Made by a program: the position numbers and the translations under genes. Positions 23,261 through 38,629 of a stretch of 64,000 bases of DNA are shown piece by piece. The notes beneath the pieces were generated by a model. The model was not told the DNA's origin, ran no database searches, and worked only from the letters and a program-made list of their open reading frames with translations. Each line of letters begins with the position of its first letter. Position 1 is the stretch's first letter. Origin of the DNA: Sphagnum compactum (taxonomy: Eukaryota; Bryophyta; Sphagnopsida; Sphagnales); NCBI GenBank assembly GCA_965153455.1, contig OZ234495.1, forward strand, positions 12,582,875 through 12,646,874, given 5' to 3'.

Positions 23261-26157
23261 TTAGATGGCTATTGAACATTTCTTAAACTTGCTACCACTA
23301 TGCACCAAAAGTCGACAATTCTCATTGTGTATTTGCAAGATCTCAATGTTTCTTGTGCAATCCAATTTGTTGTTTGTAAACCCCAAGAAACCTTTATAAG
23401 ACCCAAAATTTGTTCAAACCATGTTCATTGGTGCTCTATTCATAATTCATAAAAGTTAGTTGGTATTTTATTTGTGATTTGTAGAAATTGGGTGGCATTG
23501 TATTCATAACTTAAGGGAGTAAGAATGGTGATGTTTAATGAGAAGGAATCATAAAAAGGTGGTGAACTTGTTCAATGACATAACCCTAATTGGAGAACTT
23601 TTCTAGGATTTACCCTACTAGGCAATATATCACATCTCCATTGCTAATATTTATGACAATTGATCTTGGATGTTGGTGGATTGTTAAGGGTCCATTCACG
23701 GTTGGGGTACACAAAAAGAATGTCTTGCCCCAAAATCACTTTGAATATTACCATGTCCCACTAAGTAGTTTTATAAAAAAAGACTCAACAAGACTAGCAA
23801 TATTTGTTCAAATTGTTCCATATTTTAACCACAAATAAAATAAAATATGTTCTTTATGATGGCATAAACTTCTAGTATGATAAATCACCAAATTTTGAAG
23901 AATTGATGATAGAATCTTGAATTTTTTCATGAAACAAATGCATTAATAAGGACAATCAAATTAATAATTAAAAAATATATATTCCATAGGTTTGGAAAGA
24001 AGTATAGGAGACGTGGGTGCAAAAAATAGGACATTATTTGATGTTTTTAATAGGGTTTTGGCACTCTAAATGAAAGTATGTCATTTTGGATTGTCTAAGT
24101 AATCATGCAATCCTTTTTGGTTTATACTTAAACAAGACATTCAAAATTTGTTCAATTGATTTGAATCATTCATTATAACACTTATTGGTTGAAGGCCTAA
24201 ACATACATATCCCCCTTTCATTGTTTAACATATTAGAACATTCATTTTGCTAAGTCTTTACTTTAGCATTTAGGTCACAAGACAAATGAGTGTCATGGTT
24301 CCTGTTGTGGTACCCCAACTATGAATGCACCCTTAAGTGAAAATCAATGTTTTGTTGATCAATTTTTGACAAAATCTTAACCCTAACCCCTTTATGGGTG
24401 TCATTTGTGAGGATTTGAGGTTGCATAAATGTGATTTTGCTAGAGAAAAAGTTGTAAGATTTGTTCGAACTTTGAACCCCTATAATAGTCTACCTTTTGC
24501 AACATGGATGGCCAAAAATATATATTAATGTTTAAAAAATCACAAATAACGAAATATAAAAAGATTGTTGCATTTGAAACCTAATCATAACTTGTATAAT
24601 AAAAAATTGATAACAACATGAAAAAAGGTGAAAATTTTTCATTGAAAAACACAATTACATATGCATCCATACATAACTTTCATAACCTACACAATGCATC
24701 AATGTAGTAGTGCACATAAGATGTCTTCCAATGTTTTACATTTGCAAGTAATAAAAACCCAAATGCAAAACCATAAATAATTTAAGTTTTAACATTAAGT
24801 TTTGTATGAACCTTGTTATCAAAAAACAAGGTTTAAGTTTGATGGAAATAACTATGGAAGTTGACATAAATGTTAAAATTATCCTTCAAATTATCCTTTG
24901 AGCCCTTTTTTCACCCCCACCCTTTTTGGAGCTCTAAATGTTGTCATGTACAAAAGGAAAATTTTTAATTAAAATTCAGATGTCAAATATTGACATTCTT
25001 CATTTGTTGCACATGATTCTTCAAAATTTTGGCTTTAGTTATAGCATTAGTTAAGTTATGCAAAATCAAAGTCCAACTAGTTTTACCACTAGTAATGACA
25101 ATAAAAATAATTTCACACTTTGATCTTTACAACATGAAAGGTCGATGTACTTTTCTGAAAAATATTTTAAAATTCAATTTTCATGCTACCTAACTTGTTT
25201 GTGTTGTTATTGTGTTTTCTTTTCTTTTCGCAAATCCTTTTTTATAGAATTTAGTTAATATGAAAAATATATAGTATATAGATTAGTGTATTTTTTTTGG
25301 GTTGAGAAATGTGGGTGGAATGGCCATGGAGGGAAAATTAATGACTAGTGCATGTGTATAGGTGTCAAAACTAGTGGCACCTTTTTGAAACCACAAGAAT
25401 GGTTGTGGCTACTTTTTACAAACTAACAACTAAAGGTTTGGTGATTATTTTTTTAAATGTTTAACCATTGTTGGTTATTTCAAAAAGTTCATCGTGTGTA
25501 TATTGGCGATAATATTTATGAAGTGTTAACTTTATTGGTGATTTATGAATCTTGAATTGAGATTTTGCTACCTAAACACTAACTTACAAGTTATGACAAA
25601 TCAAAATCAAATACAAACCTGCACTAAACAATGATGAATCATGATAAAAAAGTTAAATAGGTGACTTCTTGGGGAATTGAACGTCGGTCTAAAATGACCT
25701 TGCCCTTTACAACAGAAGTGTGGACCTGCCTAAATAAACACACAAAATGTTAGTTAAAGTCCAAATTTCACATAACGTACAAAATTGCGAATTGGACAAT
25801 AGTTATAACATGAAGTACACCTCATCAACTTACCAAAATTATAAAACCCAAATAAAATGGTAAATCACTGAAGGCACAAACAATTATTAGTTACACATTG
25901 TAATTATAATGTGCTCAAGTTGATGTTCCCAATATTTATTTTGGATTTTTGAAACAAAAACTACCTTTAATGCCATATTGCCAATTTTGCCACTGCTAAA
26001 CAAAACTTGCAAACATGCTAGAAGTGTAAACTTCAAGCATTAATATTGTAACGGGTCTTCTTTTCCTTCCATGCAACTATGGCCTAAGGAAAAGATTCAA
26101 GGTTGTATAAGTCTTGTGAAAACATTTTCACATAAATCAAAATGGGTGGTGAGACAA
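23261..26157. other. Gene-free AT-rich stretch
   Basis: No recognisable frames, RNA genes or repeats beyond short A/T runs. The end near 26.0 kb may hold the last, unrecognisable part of the neighbouring hAT fossil. Confidence 0.5.
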
Positions 26158-28125
26158 TTATGGAGTTTGCCCTTCATGAAAGACAAAAATGTTGAAGCAA
26201 CGTTCGTCTTCAATAGATCCCAAAACCTGGCACATAGCAAGTTTGGCAAGCTTCACATACTCAAATATGCCCAAAGTGAGCACTTTGGAACTTGATATAA
26301 ACAACAACATGCGTTTCAAATGGTTGCACTCTTTGCCATCCTTTTTGAAGATTTCAAAACCATTATGGAGCATGGTTGTTTTAAACAAAGAGGCTTGAGA
26401 TTCAAGCTTTAACTTGTCAAGTGGAGCAACCACCAACAACTCAGAATTGAAAGTTCTTTGTGGCACATAGTAGAAAGACATGATGAGCTCCAAGTGTAGA
26501 GGAAATGATGCCTCAAAATCTACAACAACCTAATAATGTGGATAGACCACCCCTAAAGTGTTCATCAACTCTTAACTTGGGAAGCGCTAGTCTAGTTCAT
26601 TTGAAAGTGCATGAGTTGTTTCAAAGCACTACAACTGAACATAACCACAAATGCTAGAATACAAAGTAGGGTTCATAGGTAAAACAACCCCAACTTTATG
26701 GTCCCAAGAGTGAACCAGAATAATGTGACCATTGAATTTTGTAGCACACCAATCATCATCAATGGTGGGGGACTCAATAAAAAGCAAAAGCAACCCATCA
26801 TGCTTTTAGCCAAAAGGCTATGGAATGCATTAAAAGCTTCATCCTTGAACTTACATTTAGGACCAATGTAAAGCTCATATAATTTAATTTTACACATCCT
26901 GATTGCTTCAACAAAATCACAAATGTAAACATCCTTCTCTTGAGTGTACTTGATTAAAGTATGAACCAACTCAAGAAGTGGTAAGATGCAATGGAGCCCA
27001 AGAACGAATTCCAAATCCAATAGCTTTTGCAAATTGGATCTTGCAACTTCATTCTCAATATGACTTTCTAACATCTTTGTAATGAGGGTCTTTTATTCAG
27101 CCACAACCCGCTTGCATGGAAATAACATGGAAATCCAATGGGTTTTAACATTTTGCAAGATTGTGTTACCTTTGGTGTCCAAGAAAGTTGTAAGCTTCTA
27201 CAACTCAAATAGTCTCTGGGGACTTCTTGCAAAATAAGAATGAAGGGATTACAACAAATCTTTTAGACGATGCACTATGGTAAAAAAAGAAAGGGTTTGA
27301 ATGGCCAATTTGTATGATGTGCACAACAATGCATTGCCACCAAATATGGAGCCAATTTTTCTTTCATTTGCACTAACACACTAGTTCTGCATCCAACAAA
27401 CAGAGACCCACCATTTGCTTTAATGGAAACCAATTTTTTTCTAATCTCAGCTTCTGTAAGCCCCCTTTGGATCAATAAAGTTTGTAGTATCACATTGTAG
27501 ATGTTTTCAGCAATAACACCACTAGTGACCTTGTCCATTTTCAACAAAATAGGAATTCATTGCCAATTTTGAAAAACATACCCATGGATAGAAATCTAAG
27601 ACTTAGTGTCAAATGTAGTGACTTCATTAGTAGAAAGAACAAGGAAAGGAGATTCTTTTATCACTTCTTTTGTGCGTTCCAATACCACATCATAAATATT
27701 TTTCACCATTTCCCAACCTAAATTATTAAACCAATGCTTCTTGGGCATGTTTTTGAGTTTGAAAAAACAGAAAAATCCTTGAGCAACTCATAGTCCGTTA
27801 AGGGATGACCTTCCTTCAACAAGTAAAACACAACAATAAACTGGACCATTTTTTTTTCTTCTCTTTAATCTCCCCCAAATCCAAATGATGAACCACATTG
27901 CTATGAAAACTAGTAGCATACAATGTTTCATTTTTTGGTGCACAATTTTTTTATATGATAGATTGTACCCTCTGCCATCCCAAGGTGATTTGCTTTGGCC
28001 TTTTTTCTCCCCACATGTTTATACAAGGAATCCAACTTGGTTGCCAATAATCTCTCCTTGCCTCCAATGGTCATGCACATTTTGCAATGCACCTGGTTAA
28101 CAACACCATCACTTCTAGCCACTGA
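26158..28125 (-). pseudogene. hAT-type transposase fossil with BED-like finger (copy 1)
   Basis: The minus strand from 28122 starts with a BED-like zinc finger segment, VHCKMCMTIGGK, then KLDSLYKHVGRKKA. Near 27.6-27.7 kb it reads LVLSTNEVTTFDTKS, stop, ISIHGYV, matching DEVTT.D..SW.S.H.Y.. of plant hAT-like transposases but with Asn for the first Asp. It continues through 27547-27275 (GGSLFVGCRTSVLVQMKEKLAP, then CCAHHTNW, like HC.AHRTN). Frames 27074-26673 (containing EAFNAFHSLL) and 26493-26158 are the less conserved distal part. Multiple stops and shifts prevent function. In intact elements the protein binds the element's ends through the finger and cuts and pastes it. Terminal repeats were not found. 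Confidence 0.7.
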
Positions 28126-31100
28126 TTCAAACCACGATAGTTTATCAACCCAAACATCCTAAAAGGTTTAATGAATTTCATACTCTTTCCTTTTGAAGCA
28201 TTTTTCTTACTCAAACACTTCAACATGAGGCATTTTCATAAGCACATGGTTGATAGACACAACATTACTAGAGGAAGAAGACACAAGGTTAAATTTTCAA
28301 GGATTGAAGCTCCCCAAAAAAACTTGTATTTGAAATAGGTAGGTGGTTGTAGAGGAGCCATGGAAACTTGGAAGTGCCGAAACTACTAGTCTACCACCAA
28401 CAAAATGACAAAAGTAACACAAGTTCAAGAAAACACAACATAGTTCAAAGTCCAGACTTTAGACCCCTAATCAACAATCATCAACAAATAACACAAAACA
28501 TGAGCATTGAACAACAAGTTCATTAAAATCCAAACTCTAGGGATTGAGGTTTGAGACTATAGTCCAAAAGTTAAAAGATTTTTTGATTACATAGTGCATA
28601 GTGCACATTGGACTTTGGAGTTTAACATAATTGCATAATGCAGGACCCAAGTTGCACAATGTAAATTTTAGGAAAAAAAAATTCTATTTGCTAAAGAATT
28701 GAAAGTCATACTTATCTTATTAGTGATGAATCATGATGTGCGCACATTGCCTATTGTTGTTGTTGTTGCGCAATGGCAACATCTTGAATCTCCAAGTTGG
28801 ATCAACATTTGTGATTTGCCATCACAAGTCGCATCTCAAGGTCACAATTTGCAAATCTCAATGTTGAACTTGAAATGATATAATATTTTACTACCCAACT
28901 TGTTGCTTCAAAATTGAGCAATGAGTATCAACTGACATCTTGATTATCAAATGTTGAATCTTGAATCTTGAACCATTAATGGTCCTTGCATTGTGCACAT
29001 TACAAACACAAGCATTGAAGGCTCTTCAACAATAACCTTCAACAACAAATTGTAACTTGTAAGCATTGAAGCCATGCTGCCATTGTTCATAAATCTCAGA
29101 AATTAGAGTCAAAATTGAAAAATCAAAGATTGGAAGGCAAAAGATAGGTGAACAACTTGTTAAAATGAAATGTTATGTTGGTGAATGCTTGTGCTAAAGG
29201 GAAAAAATGTGGTGAAAGAAAAAAAAAAGTTGGTTTGGTGATGGTGACCCTTGTCATAACTCAAGTGCTTCTTGGTGAAAGGAATAACATCCATCATTGG
29301 ATGTGGCAATCTTGTATTCCTAATTAGTAGTCGAGATGGCTACAACCCTAAACCTAATAGGAGCGAAAGGGCGAAGGCAATAACACTTTGTTGCTGGATC
29401 TGACTATTTTGAACCTTTTTTTCCCCAAAAAATTGCACTACAAAACCGCTAGCTCCTTTGGCATGTCGGGGAGTAGCTATAAATTGCCAAAAAAAAAATC
29501 ATTGATATAGATGATTCAAATTTCATCATAAGTTTAAACACTTTTACAAATTGTGTTCAAAATGCACCTTAATTTAGGTAAGCCATGTACTATATACATT
29601 AATATCTTTCTTTTTGCAATATCTAGATTATGGGTGAAACTCACAATTACACCAAAAGCTTTGCAAAGTTACTAATTAGGAGTCAAACCTACAAAATTGG
29701 GAAAAAACTGATTTGTGGCATACCAATTTTTAATTTTCTTTTTTCAATTTTTTCATGTAGCACAAGTTTTGATCATCTTTAATTAAGATTGATGATTTAA
29801 CTAGATTTGGCTACAAACAAAAACCTGAAAGTAGAAAAATTTATGGAGAATTTGATTTTTTTGGCTATGTCCTGCTAAAATCTAATGTAGAATCTTGGTG
29901 ATTTAGGGTTGTTAAAAAGTCTAAACTTGACAATTAAAGACATTGAAAATCTTTGACTTGTTGATAGTTTGGGAAAAAGGTTCTCTAGGATTCAAAATTT
30001 CAACAAAAGGAAATGTTGATGCCAATTATTCATCTTGGACTTGGATTTCCAAACCATGTTGAGGTGTCCATGAGTTATAAAAAGGTGTTCATACAAGTTA
30101 CACTAAATCAAAAGAAGGTGTTCTATGATGTGAGTGTGATTATAATGCTTATATTTTGCAAGTTATTACATGTTAAAATTTGTCAATAAAGACTTAGATT
30201 GAGCTTATTAGCTTGAGTATGTATGTAATAGGTTATTTTCATGTATAATTCATAAATTGCAAGAGTTATGGACTTTTAAAGTTGAAAATTGAAGATTGCA
30301 ATTTTGGCTTGTTAGTTAGACAACACGTCAATGGAACCAAATTTGAAAAGTTTTACATCATGTCAATTGTAATAATTTAGGTATGGACTTTTTTCCATTG
30401 TAACAACAATGTCTTTTAAAAGGTGTAATATGTCACCTTTAAAATAAAATTATTTTATCTTGTGATTGTGCACACATTTACATAAACAAAATCTTTAGGT
30501 GGGCTTTAGTTAATAGGGGGAAGCCAATCAAAACCATTTTCAAGAACCATGCTTAGTCACCCCAAAAACTAGGTAAAATAAACTTCAAATGATGGAACCA
30601 TAATGTGTACCTTATTGGCCTTAAAGATGATCAAATGGAGGCCCTCAACAATTTCCCACCAATATATATTTGTCCACTTCTTGGGATTGTGTGGCATGTT
30701 TGAAAAGGGTGAAAACCTGATATATTGGACAACAAATTTATTAAATATTATTGTTCAACAAGTAGATGAATAGTAGATTCTATAGGATTTTCAACAATCG
30801 AATTTTCATTTTCAAAAATAAAACTTACCAACAATAGATTTTTTAGTACACCATGTCATGTGTCCTTATAACATTTCAGAATGATTTTCTTGTTAGCTTC
30901 AGACTTATGAAAATTCAAAATATCGAAAAAAAAACCCCCAAAATATTGGACCACTTTTTCAACAATTCAAGCACAATTTAGTGAATGGAAACACACTTCA
31001 TGGATGTGATACATTTTATTTAAAAAATTCAACAGATTAATTTTTGAAGGCATGAAACCAAAATTTTCATTTCTCAATTCTTGAAGAATTCCAAGAATTT

Positions 31101-32454
31101 GGTGTCCACTTTGAAAAACTCCACAATAATTGACATAAAATTCATTATCTCAGAAGTCTAAACCATAATTATAATATGCTTTCAAAGTTACAAATGAATA
31201 AAGTTTAGTTTTAAATGAATGTATTTACTTCCTACTTCAATGAATTGAGTTTTGGTGCCTATTAACCAAAGATTCCAATCTTTACACGCAACCCTCAATT
31301 TTTGTGTTTATTTATCATGCTTTCATTCAAAATTCAAATTCAAATCTTTTGGTTTTATATTTAGTAATTGATGCGTATTTGACAAAAATGTGAAAGATTA
31401 GTGCAAATTGAACATGTTTCCTTATGCCTTTCCCATGGGCCATACCATAAATTTTCAACTTATTCTGCAATTATTTGTTACCTTTTAGAAGTATATAATT
31501 TCTTAAACATCACGTGCAAACCATTTTTCCCCCAAAATATCATGATACTTTTTCACTTTATTTCCATTGCCCATGTATATTTCCTAGGCTTTTGTTTGTC
31601 CATATGTTTATGGAGATAATTCTTTCCCATGATGCACAAGTATCTAGGCTTTCCCATGATGGGATTTTAGATTTTAAAATGGCACCAACTACAAACCCTT
31701 CTTAAAGAACTTTTTCTGAGCATGAGAGTCTTGCAAGCCAAAGCTCTTGAAACTTCCTTGCATTATTTTTTCTTGATATGAAGTGCTTTTATTTTTAGAG
31801 ACATGATCATGATTGTGACAAAACTAGCTTTGTGGAGTAATAAGGGGTGCACTCTTTGGGGTGGAATTTTCCATAGTGATTAAGGCATGGTGTTAAACAA
31901 TACATGAACATTTTGATTATTCAAAATTATATCAACATCAGTAGTAAACAAGATAAAACCTTATCATGATCAACATTTTTCTTGGAATTGAAATACTTCC
32001 CTCTCAAATTCACATGAAGTGTGAGGGGCTTCATTAGTTGTCTCATCAATTATCCATAGAATGGTACTTGCACAAAAACAACAAAACTCATTCTTCTTCA
32101 ATCCATGAAAATCCAAATTGACCAACTTCTCACCACCTTTACACCCACAATTGACATGGCACCCAATCGGCACCTTTTATAATCTACACAATAATGGTGG
32201 TTATTTGTCATAAGAGTAGGGGACAATGGTGCAACAAATTTGTGTGTAATGGTGAAGTAAGAGCTCCTAGCTATGGTGGTTGATGTGAAGGAAAATAATG
32301 CAACTTGCTAACCATCCTACTTCAAAGCCGAGGTTACAATGGACAATCTAGATGTACACTTTACATCCAATAGTATCTTACAACAATGGGGCCTTGAATC
32401 CTTTGGACCTTGTGGTGATCGGTGGCAACACTGAATTCCCAAGTTGCTTCTGCT
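28126..32454. other. Gene-free AT-rich stretch
   Basis: Over 4 kb with almost no open frame above 60 codons and no recognisable domain. The first few hundred bases next to the hAT fossil may be its 5' end. Small frames at 31401-31705 and 31970-32173 carry no known motif. Confidence 0.5.
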
Positions 32455-33110
32455 TAAAAATAATGTGGATTTAGACATAATCCCTAATTTAAAATAATCC
32501 ACATTTATACATAAATTAGTCCAAATGTTTAAATAAAAAATTATTGACTGTGATACTTTTGATATTTAAGCATAATATTGATTTCAACATAACCCAATAT
32601 ATTTAGACACCTAAATATAAGTAAGTCAAATTGTCTATATATGAACTATTTTTAATTATGATACCTTCAATATTTAATTAGAATATATTTAGTGATAAAC
32701 ATGGGGCATTCTATGATGTGAAAATGGTTAACTCTATTTTCCCCATCAAAAGTTTAAATTCAAGACCTTACACTAAAGCTCAAGGTTAAAATTTTGTGAG
32801 AAAAATAATTATCATAGCTTCAATGTTCTGATTAATAATCATACAAGTTTTCCCTAATTGAATTGGGCAATAGAACTTACGGTTTAGGGTATGTTATTTG
32901 GTTGAAGATTTAATATATTGAGAATGTGGGTTTCATTTTCAAAAATTGCAAATAAGGCGGTTAGACCATATCCTTGGAAAATTTCTATATATAACTTTCT
33001 TATAAATATGAATTATGGGTCCCTCACACCATATCCAAATTTGTGTTATGCACAAAATTAACATTTGTCTAAATATGGGATTATGTCTAAATCAGCATTT
33101 TCTTTTAATA
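32455..33110. mobile_element. MITE-like element with imperfect inverted ends
   Basis: The left end carries ATTTAGACATAATCCC at about 32468-32485 within a longer similar block (AAAATAATGTGGATTTAGAC). The right end, near 33080-33105, carries the exact reverse complement GGGATTATGTCTAAAT. The similarity covers about 35 bases with a few mismatches. The body, about 650 bp, is AT-rich and non-coding. Outer boundaries and a target-site duplication could not be fixed by eye. Confidence 0.5.
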
Positions 33111-33254
33111 TAAGTTATGTATATTTAAAAATTTGCATATGTTGAAATCAAAATTCAAATAAATCCTATCGAGAACAATAGAAAAATTGTTCAGAATGTA
33201 ATAAAGACTTAAATAATTGGACCATTAATAATACATGCCAACATCTTACTATTA

Positions 33255-33440
33255 ATGAAGGTAGTTTGTTTGCATTGTCACATTGAGATCTCACAAACGA
33301 CAACATCTTGTGCCCATGATCTTGGTAGCCTATATTGGGAAGCCTTGATGATTATGAGTGCACAGAGGTGGTTTTTTCTAATGTTTAGACCTACAGTGTG
33401 GAAGTTATTGAACTTTGAATATCTGAAATTAATTATTTGA
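33255..33440 (+). repeat. Third, distant copy of the 443-bp repeat
   Basis: Shares GAAGGTAGTTTGTTTG, CATTGAGATCTC, GAGGTGGTTTT, and TTTAGACCTA followed by GTGTGGAAGTTATTGAA with the units at 10003-10810. Only the first half of the unit is present. The short plus frame here is a reading of the repeat, not a gene. Confidence 0.6.
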
Positions 33441-33854
33441 AAATTTCAATAAAATAAAAAATTACAAAATTACAAAAAAAGAAATCAATATCATTTATTT
33501 GTGAACTTATAAAAAAATAGAAAACAACAAGTAGTAGTATGAATGAATGTTATTTCTAGAGATGACAACATTGTGGCTTGGAAGTTGGTAGTGGGTAACA
33601 TAGTGCAACCTTACTTAATGCCTGAGCAAAAAAGGACACAACAAACAACATCATCAGTAGCCTTTTGAATGTAGATAACTTCTTGTATTGGGATAAGTTA
33701 GTAGTGTCGTGTTAATCAATCACTCACAACAGATATGACTTGAATAAGTCAAGACTCTGATGACTACCCACAAGGAGATCACAATCCCACTATTCATGTC
33801 ACTAGACAAGGCTATTTGTAGTATAGAGGATGAGGTAGGGAGTGGAGAAGGCAT

Positions 33855-33885
33855 GGGAGATGTGGGGGATGGGGGAATAGGAGGG
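33855..33885 (+). other. Potential G-quadruplex motif
   Basis: Four G runs (GGG at 33855, GGGGG at 33864, GGGGG at 33871, GGG at 33883) are separated by loops of 6, 2 and 7 bases, which fits the common four-run rule. It lies in a longer purine-rich tract about 2 kb upstream of the gene's TATA box. A role is not shown. Confidence 0.45.
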
Positions 33886-34625
33886 AGGAGCATCAAAAGG
33901 GAAGGGAGAGAGAGGGGAATAGGACAGGCACCAAATAGGAAGAAGGGAGAAGAGTGTGAATTGAAGAGCTTAAGTTGAATTGAATTGGTTCACACAAGGG
34001 ATATAGTAGTAGGGGTATGTTTGTTCCATTTAACCTTCTTGTGTTTGGGGTGTTAAAGTTAAAGGAGTAAATTAACCCATTTAACTTTAAACTTATTCAA
34101 CTTTAGCTTATTACACCATTGTGTTTAACCTTACATTGAGCCATTTAGTTTAGACTTAGGGTGGAAAATTCATATTACATTGTATTAAGATGACACCCAA
34201 ATCATGGAGGATACTTTAATCTTTTGAATCAAGGGGTTGAATCAACCTCCTTATTCCACCCTAAGTTGAAACCACATTTCAAAATATTTAATATATTTAT
34301 TCCTTAAAATAATGTCTGAAAGCATTATCCCCTCCATGACACATGAGATAGATACCAATATTGGGCAGTTATTAATTTTTTTTTCTTACTTGCCTGATTT
34401 GGTTCTAAAAAAAATTTAATTAAAAAACCAAAATGGTTCTCACATTTTGGTTCTTTAGTTTTATTTTCCCTCATTCCTAACTAATTCATGGAAATTTGCA
34501 AATTTTAATTTTTCTCACTTTGGGCAATTAAAAACCTCCAAAAATCATTTGCTATTTGAATTTCAGGATTCACTTTCTTGCAAAATCTTGCCAGTAAAAA
34601 GAAAGGCTTGCTCCGACAAGTGATG

Positions 34626-34647
34626 TATATATATATATATATATATT
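34626..34647. repeat. TA dinucleotide microsatellite
   Basis: An uninterrupted run of about eleven TA units. Confidence 0.9.
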
Positions 34648-35141
34648 CAATTTTCTGATGTTGCTGGTTCACTGTGGCGGTACCTATGTATGCAGATGTG
34701 GGGATAGTAAGTACAAGGATTTGGACAGATCATGGGAATGAATGTCTGAGAATCAGGATGAAGAAAGCCAGCAATCCAGCCACTATGAGAACGTGCAGTA
34801 GGCTAGCAGCAAGCACCAGTGGCCTTCGCCATGGGCTGCCCATCCTCCAAGCTCCATTAACCTTTAGGCACTGTTCCTAACCTAACCTACCTTTAACTAT
34901 CTAACTTTGATGGCTAACTTTGGCCATCAACTTCTCCCTACTTCTTCCACCTTTTCCAATTTAGCACTTAGAGAGTTCACTTGACTTTTTATCTCTTAAA
35001 ATAGAGCTTTATCTATGTAAATAGAGGACAAGCCTTTATGGCATTGCCTTGGGGGTGTATTGTGTGTCTCTTGTTTTTAACTTAGTTTCTATTTCTTTTG
35101 AAGCTTTAAAGGTCATAGAGTGTCACGATTGTGTGCAATTT

Positions 35142-35352
35142 ATTGGCCTTGCCTACCAAGGCAAGGATATTGTGTTTCGATTCATTATAGAGTATAGTAG
35201 CTTCAGGGATTATAATTGGCCCCTAGGTAGTAGGTTTAATTTTTTTTATATGAGGATATTTATATTTTTATTGTTTTGAAAGATGATATTTTGGCTTGTG
35301 TTGAAACTTGAGATTAGTTATAGAGTTATGTTATCTTGAAGGATTTTGGCTA
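35142..35352 (-). repeat. Dispersed repeat family A, inverted copy
   Basis: The reverse complement of the last two thirds of the repeat at 5816-6134 and 8628-8950. It starts at GGCCTTGCCTACCAAGGCAA and ends at GAAGGATTTTGGCT. It keeps the CATTATAGAGTATA and CCCCTAGGTA blocks. It ends about 0.5 kb upstream of the TATA box of the cytokinin dehydrogenase gene. Confidence 0.65.
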
Positions 35353-35847
35353 ACCATGGTAATTACCTCAGTTGCTTTTTTTTCCCCTAGCTACCTACCT
35401 AGATTGTTAGTAGGTAGGTAGTAAAAATAGCTCTCATCTATGTATAAACCATCTATTTACCTAGTAGTTACCTATTTTCCTAGGTATCTACCTATAGATG
35501 AGACCTATATTCTACAGAATTAATTATGGAGGTCAAACCAAACATTAACTCAGATGAGGTTCATCCACAACTGAGTAATTACAGGCACCCAGTGGATGAT
35601 GGTGCACTGTTGGAAGTGGCCGGAAACTGGGTGGCTAAAGTAAAGTAAGTTAGTTTAAGTAAGTAAGCACTGCTGATAATAATAAGCTTACAAAGATTGA
35701 TGGGGCTGGAGGTTGGGCAGCCCGTGAAAAAAAAGGAGATCGAGGTGCGCTGGAGGGCTGGAGGGCCCCGCCTCCCCCACCCACCCACGCATGGACACTA
35801 TTCCAAAGCATGTGGAACAACCAGAATCGCCACGAACACGATTCCAG

Positions 35848-35854
35848 TATAAAA
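35848..35854 (+). promoter_or_regulatory. Probable TATA box of the cytokinin dehydrogenase gene
   Basis: TATAAAA in a locally less AT-rich context, about 220 bases before the first in-frame ATG. A start about 30 bases downstream would give a 5' leader of roughly 190 bases. The position fits a plant core promoter; transcription itself is inferred. Confidence 0.5.
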
Positions 35855-35927
35855 CAAACACAAGAACAACTCCACAATCCCATTACCATCCAAGGAAATA
35901 CTCTTGAGGGTTGTGGTGAAGAGTTTT

Positions 35928-35972
35928 ATGCTGAGAACTTGCCTGCAGGTGCTTGAGAAGATTCAGTTCTGA
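35928..35972 (+). promoter_or_regulatory. Upstream ORF of 14 codons in the 5' leader
   Basis: An ATG at 35928 opens a 14-codon frame (MLRTCLQVLEKIQF) that ends at TGA 35970-35972, about 100 bases before the main ATG. If the mRNA starts near 35880 this ORF is in the leader and could lower translation of the enzyme. Nothing indicates that its peptide is conserved. Confidence 0.4.
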
Positions 35973-36070
35973 TCAGAATTAGTGTTGTTGTTGTTGTTGT
36001 TTTGGTTGCACGGTCGTGTAGAGTGAGTTTTGTCGATATTTTCAGAGAGCTCCCCAAGGAAGAGTTCATC

Positions 36071-38629
<2,559 letters not shown>

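Larger units (their letters stand above)
33441..35141. other. Gene-free stretch upstream of the cytokinin dehydrogenase gene
   Basis: AT-rich, with a purine- and G-rich block at 33825-33960 and a TA dinucleotide microsatellite at about 34626-34647. The short frames at 33760-33978 and 34674-34880 have no recognised motif. The former reads through the G-rich block and is low complexity. Confidence 0.5.

Noticed and set aside
22893-23279. 128-codon Phe-rich membrane-like protein
   Set aside because: It is a translation of an approximately 80-bp tandem array. The hydrophobicity comes from T-rich DNA on that strand.
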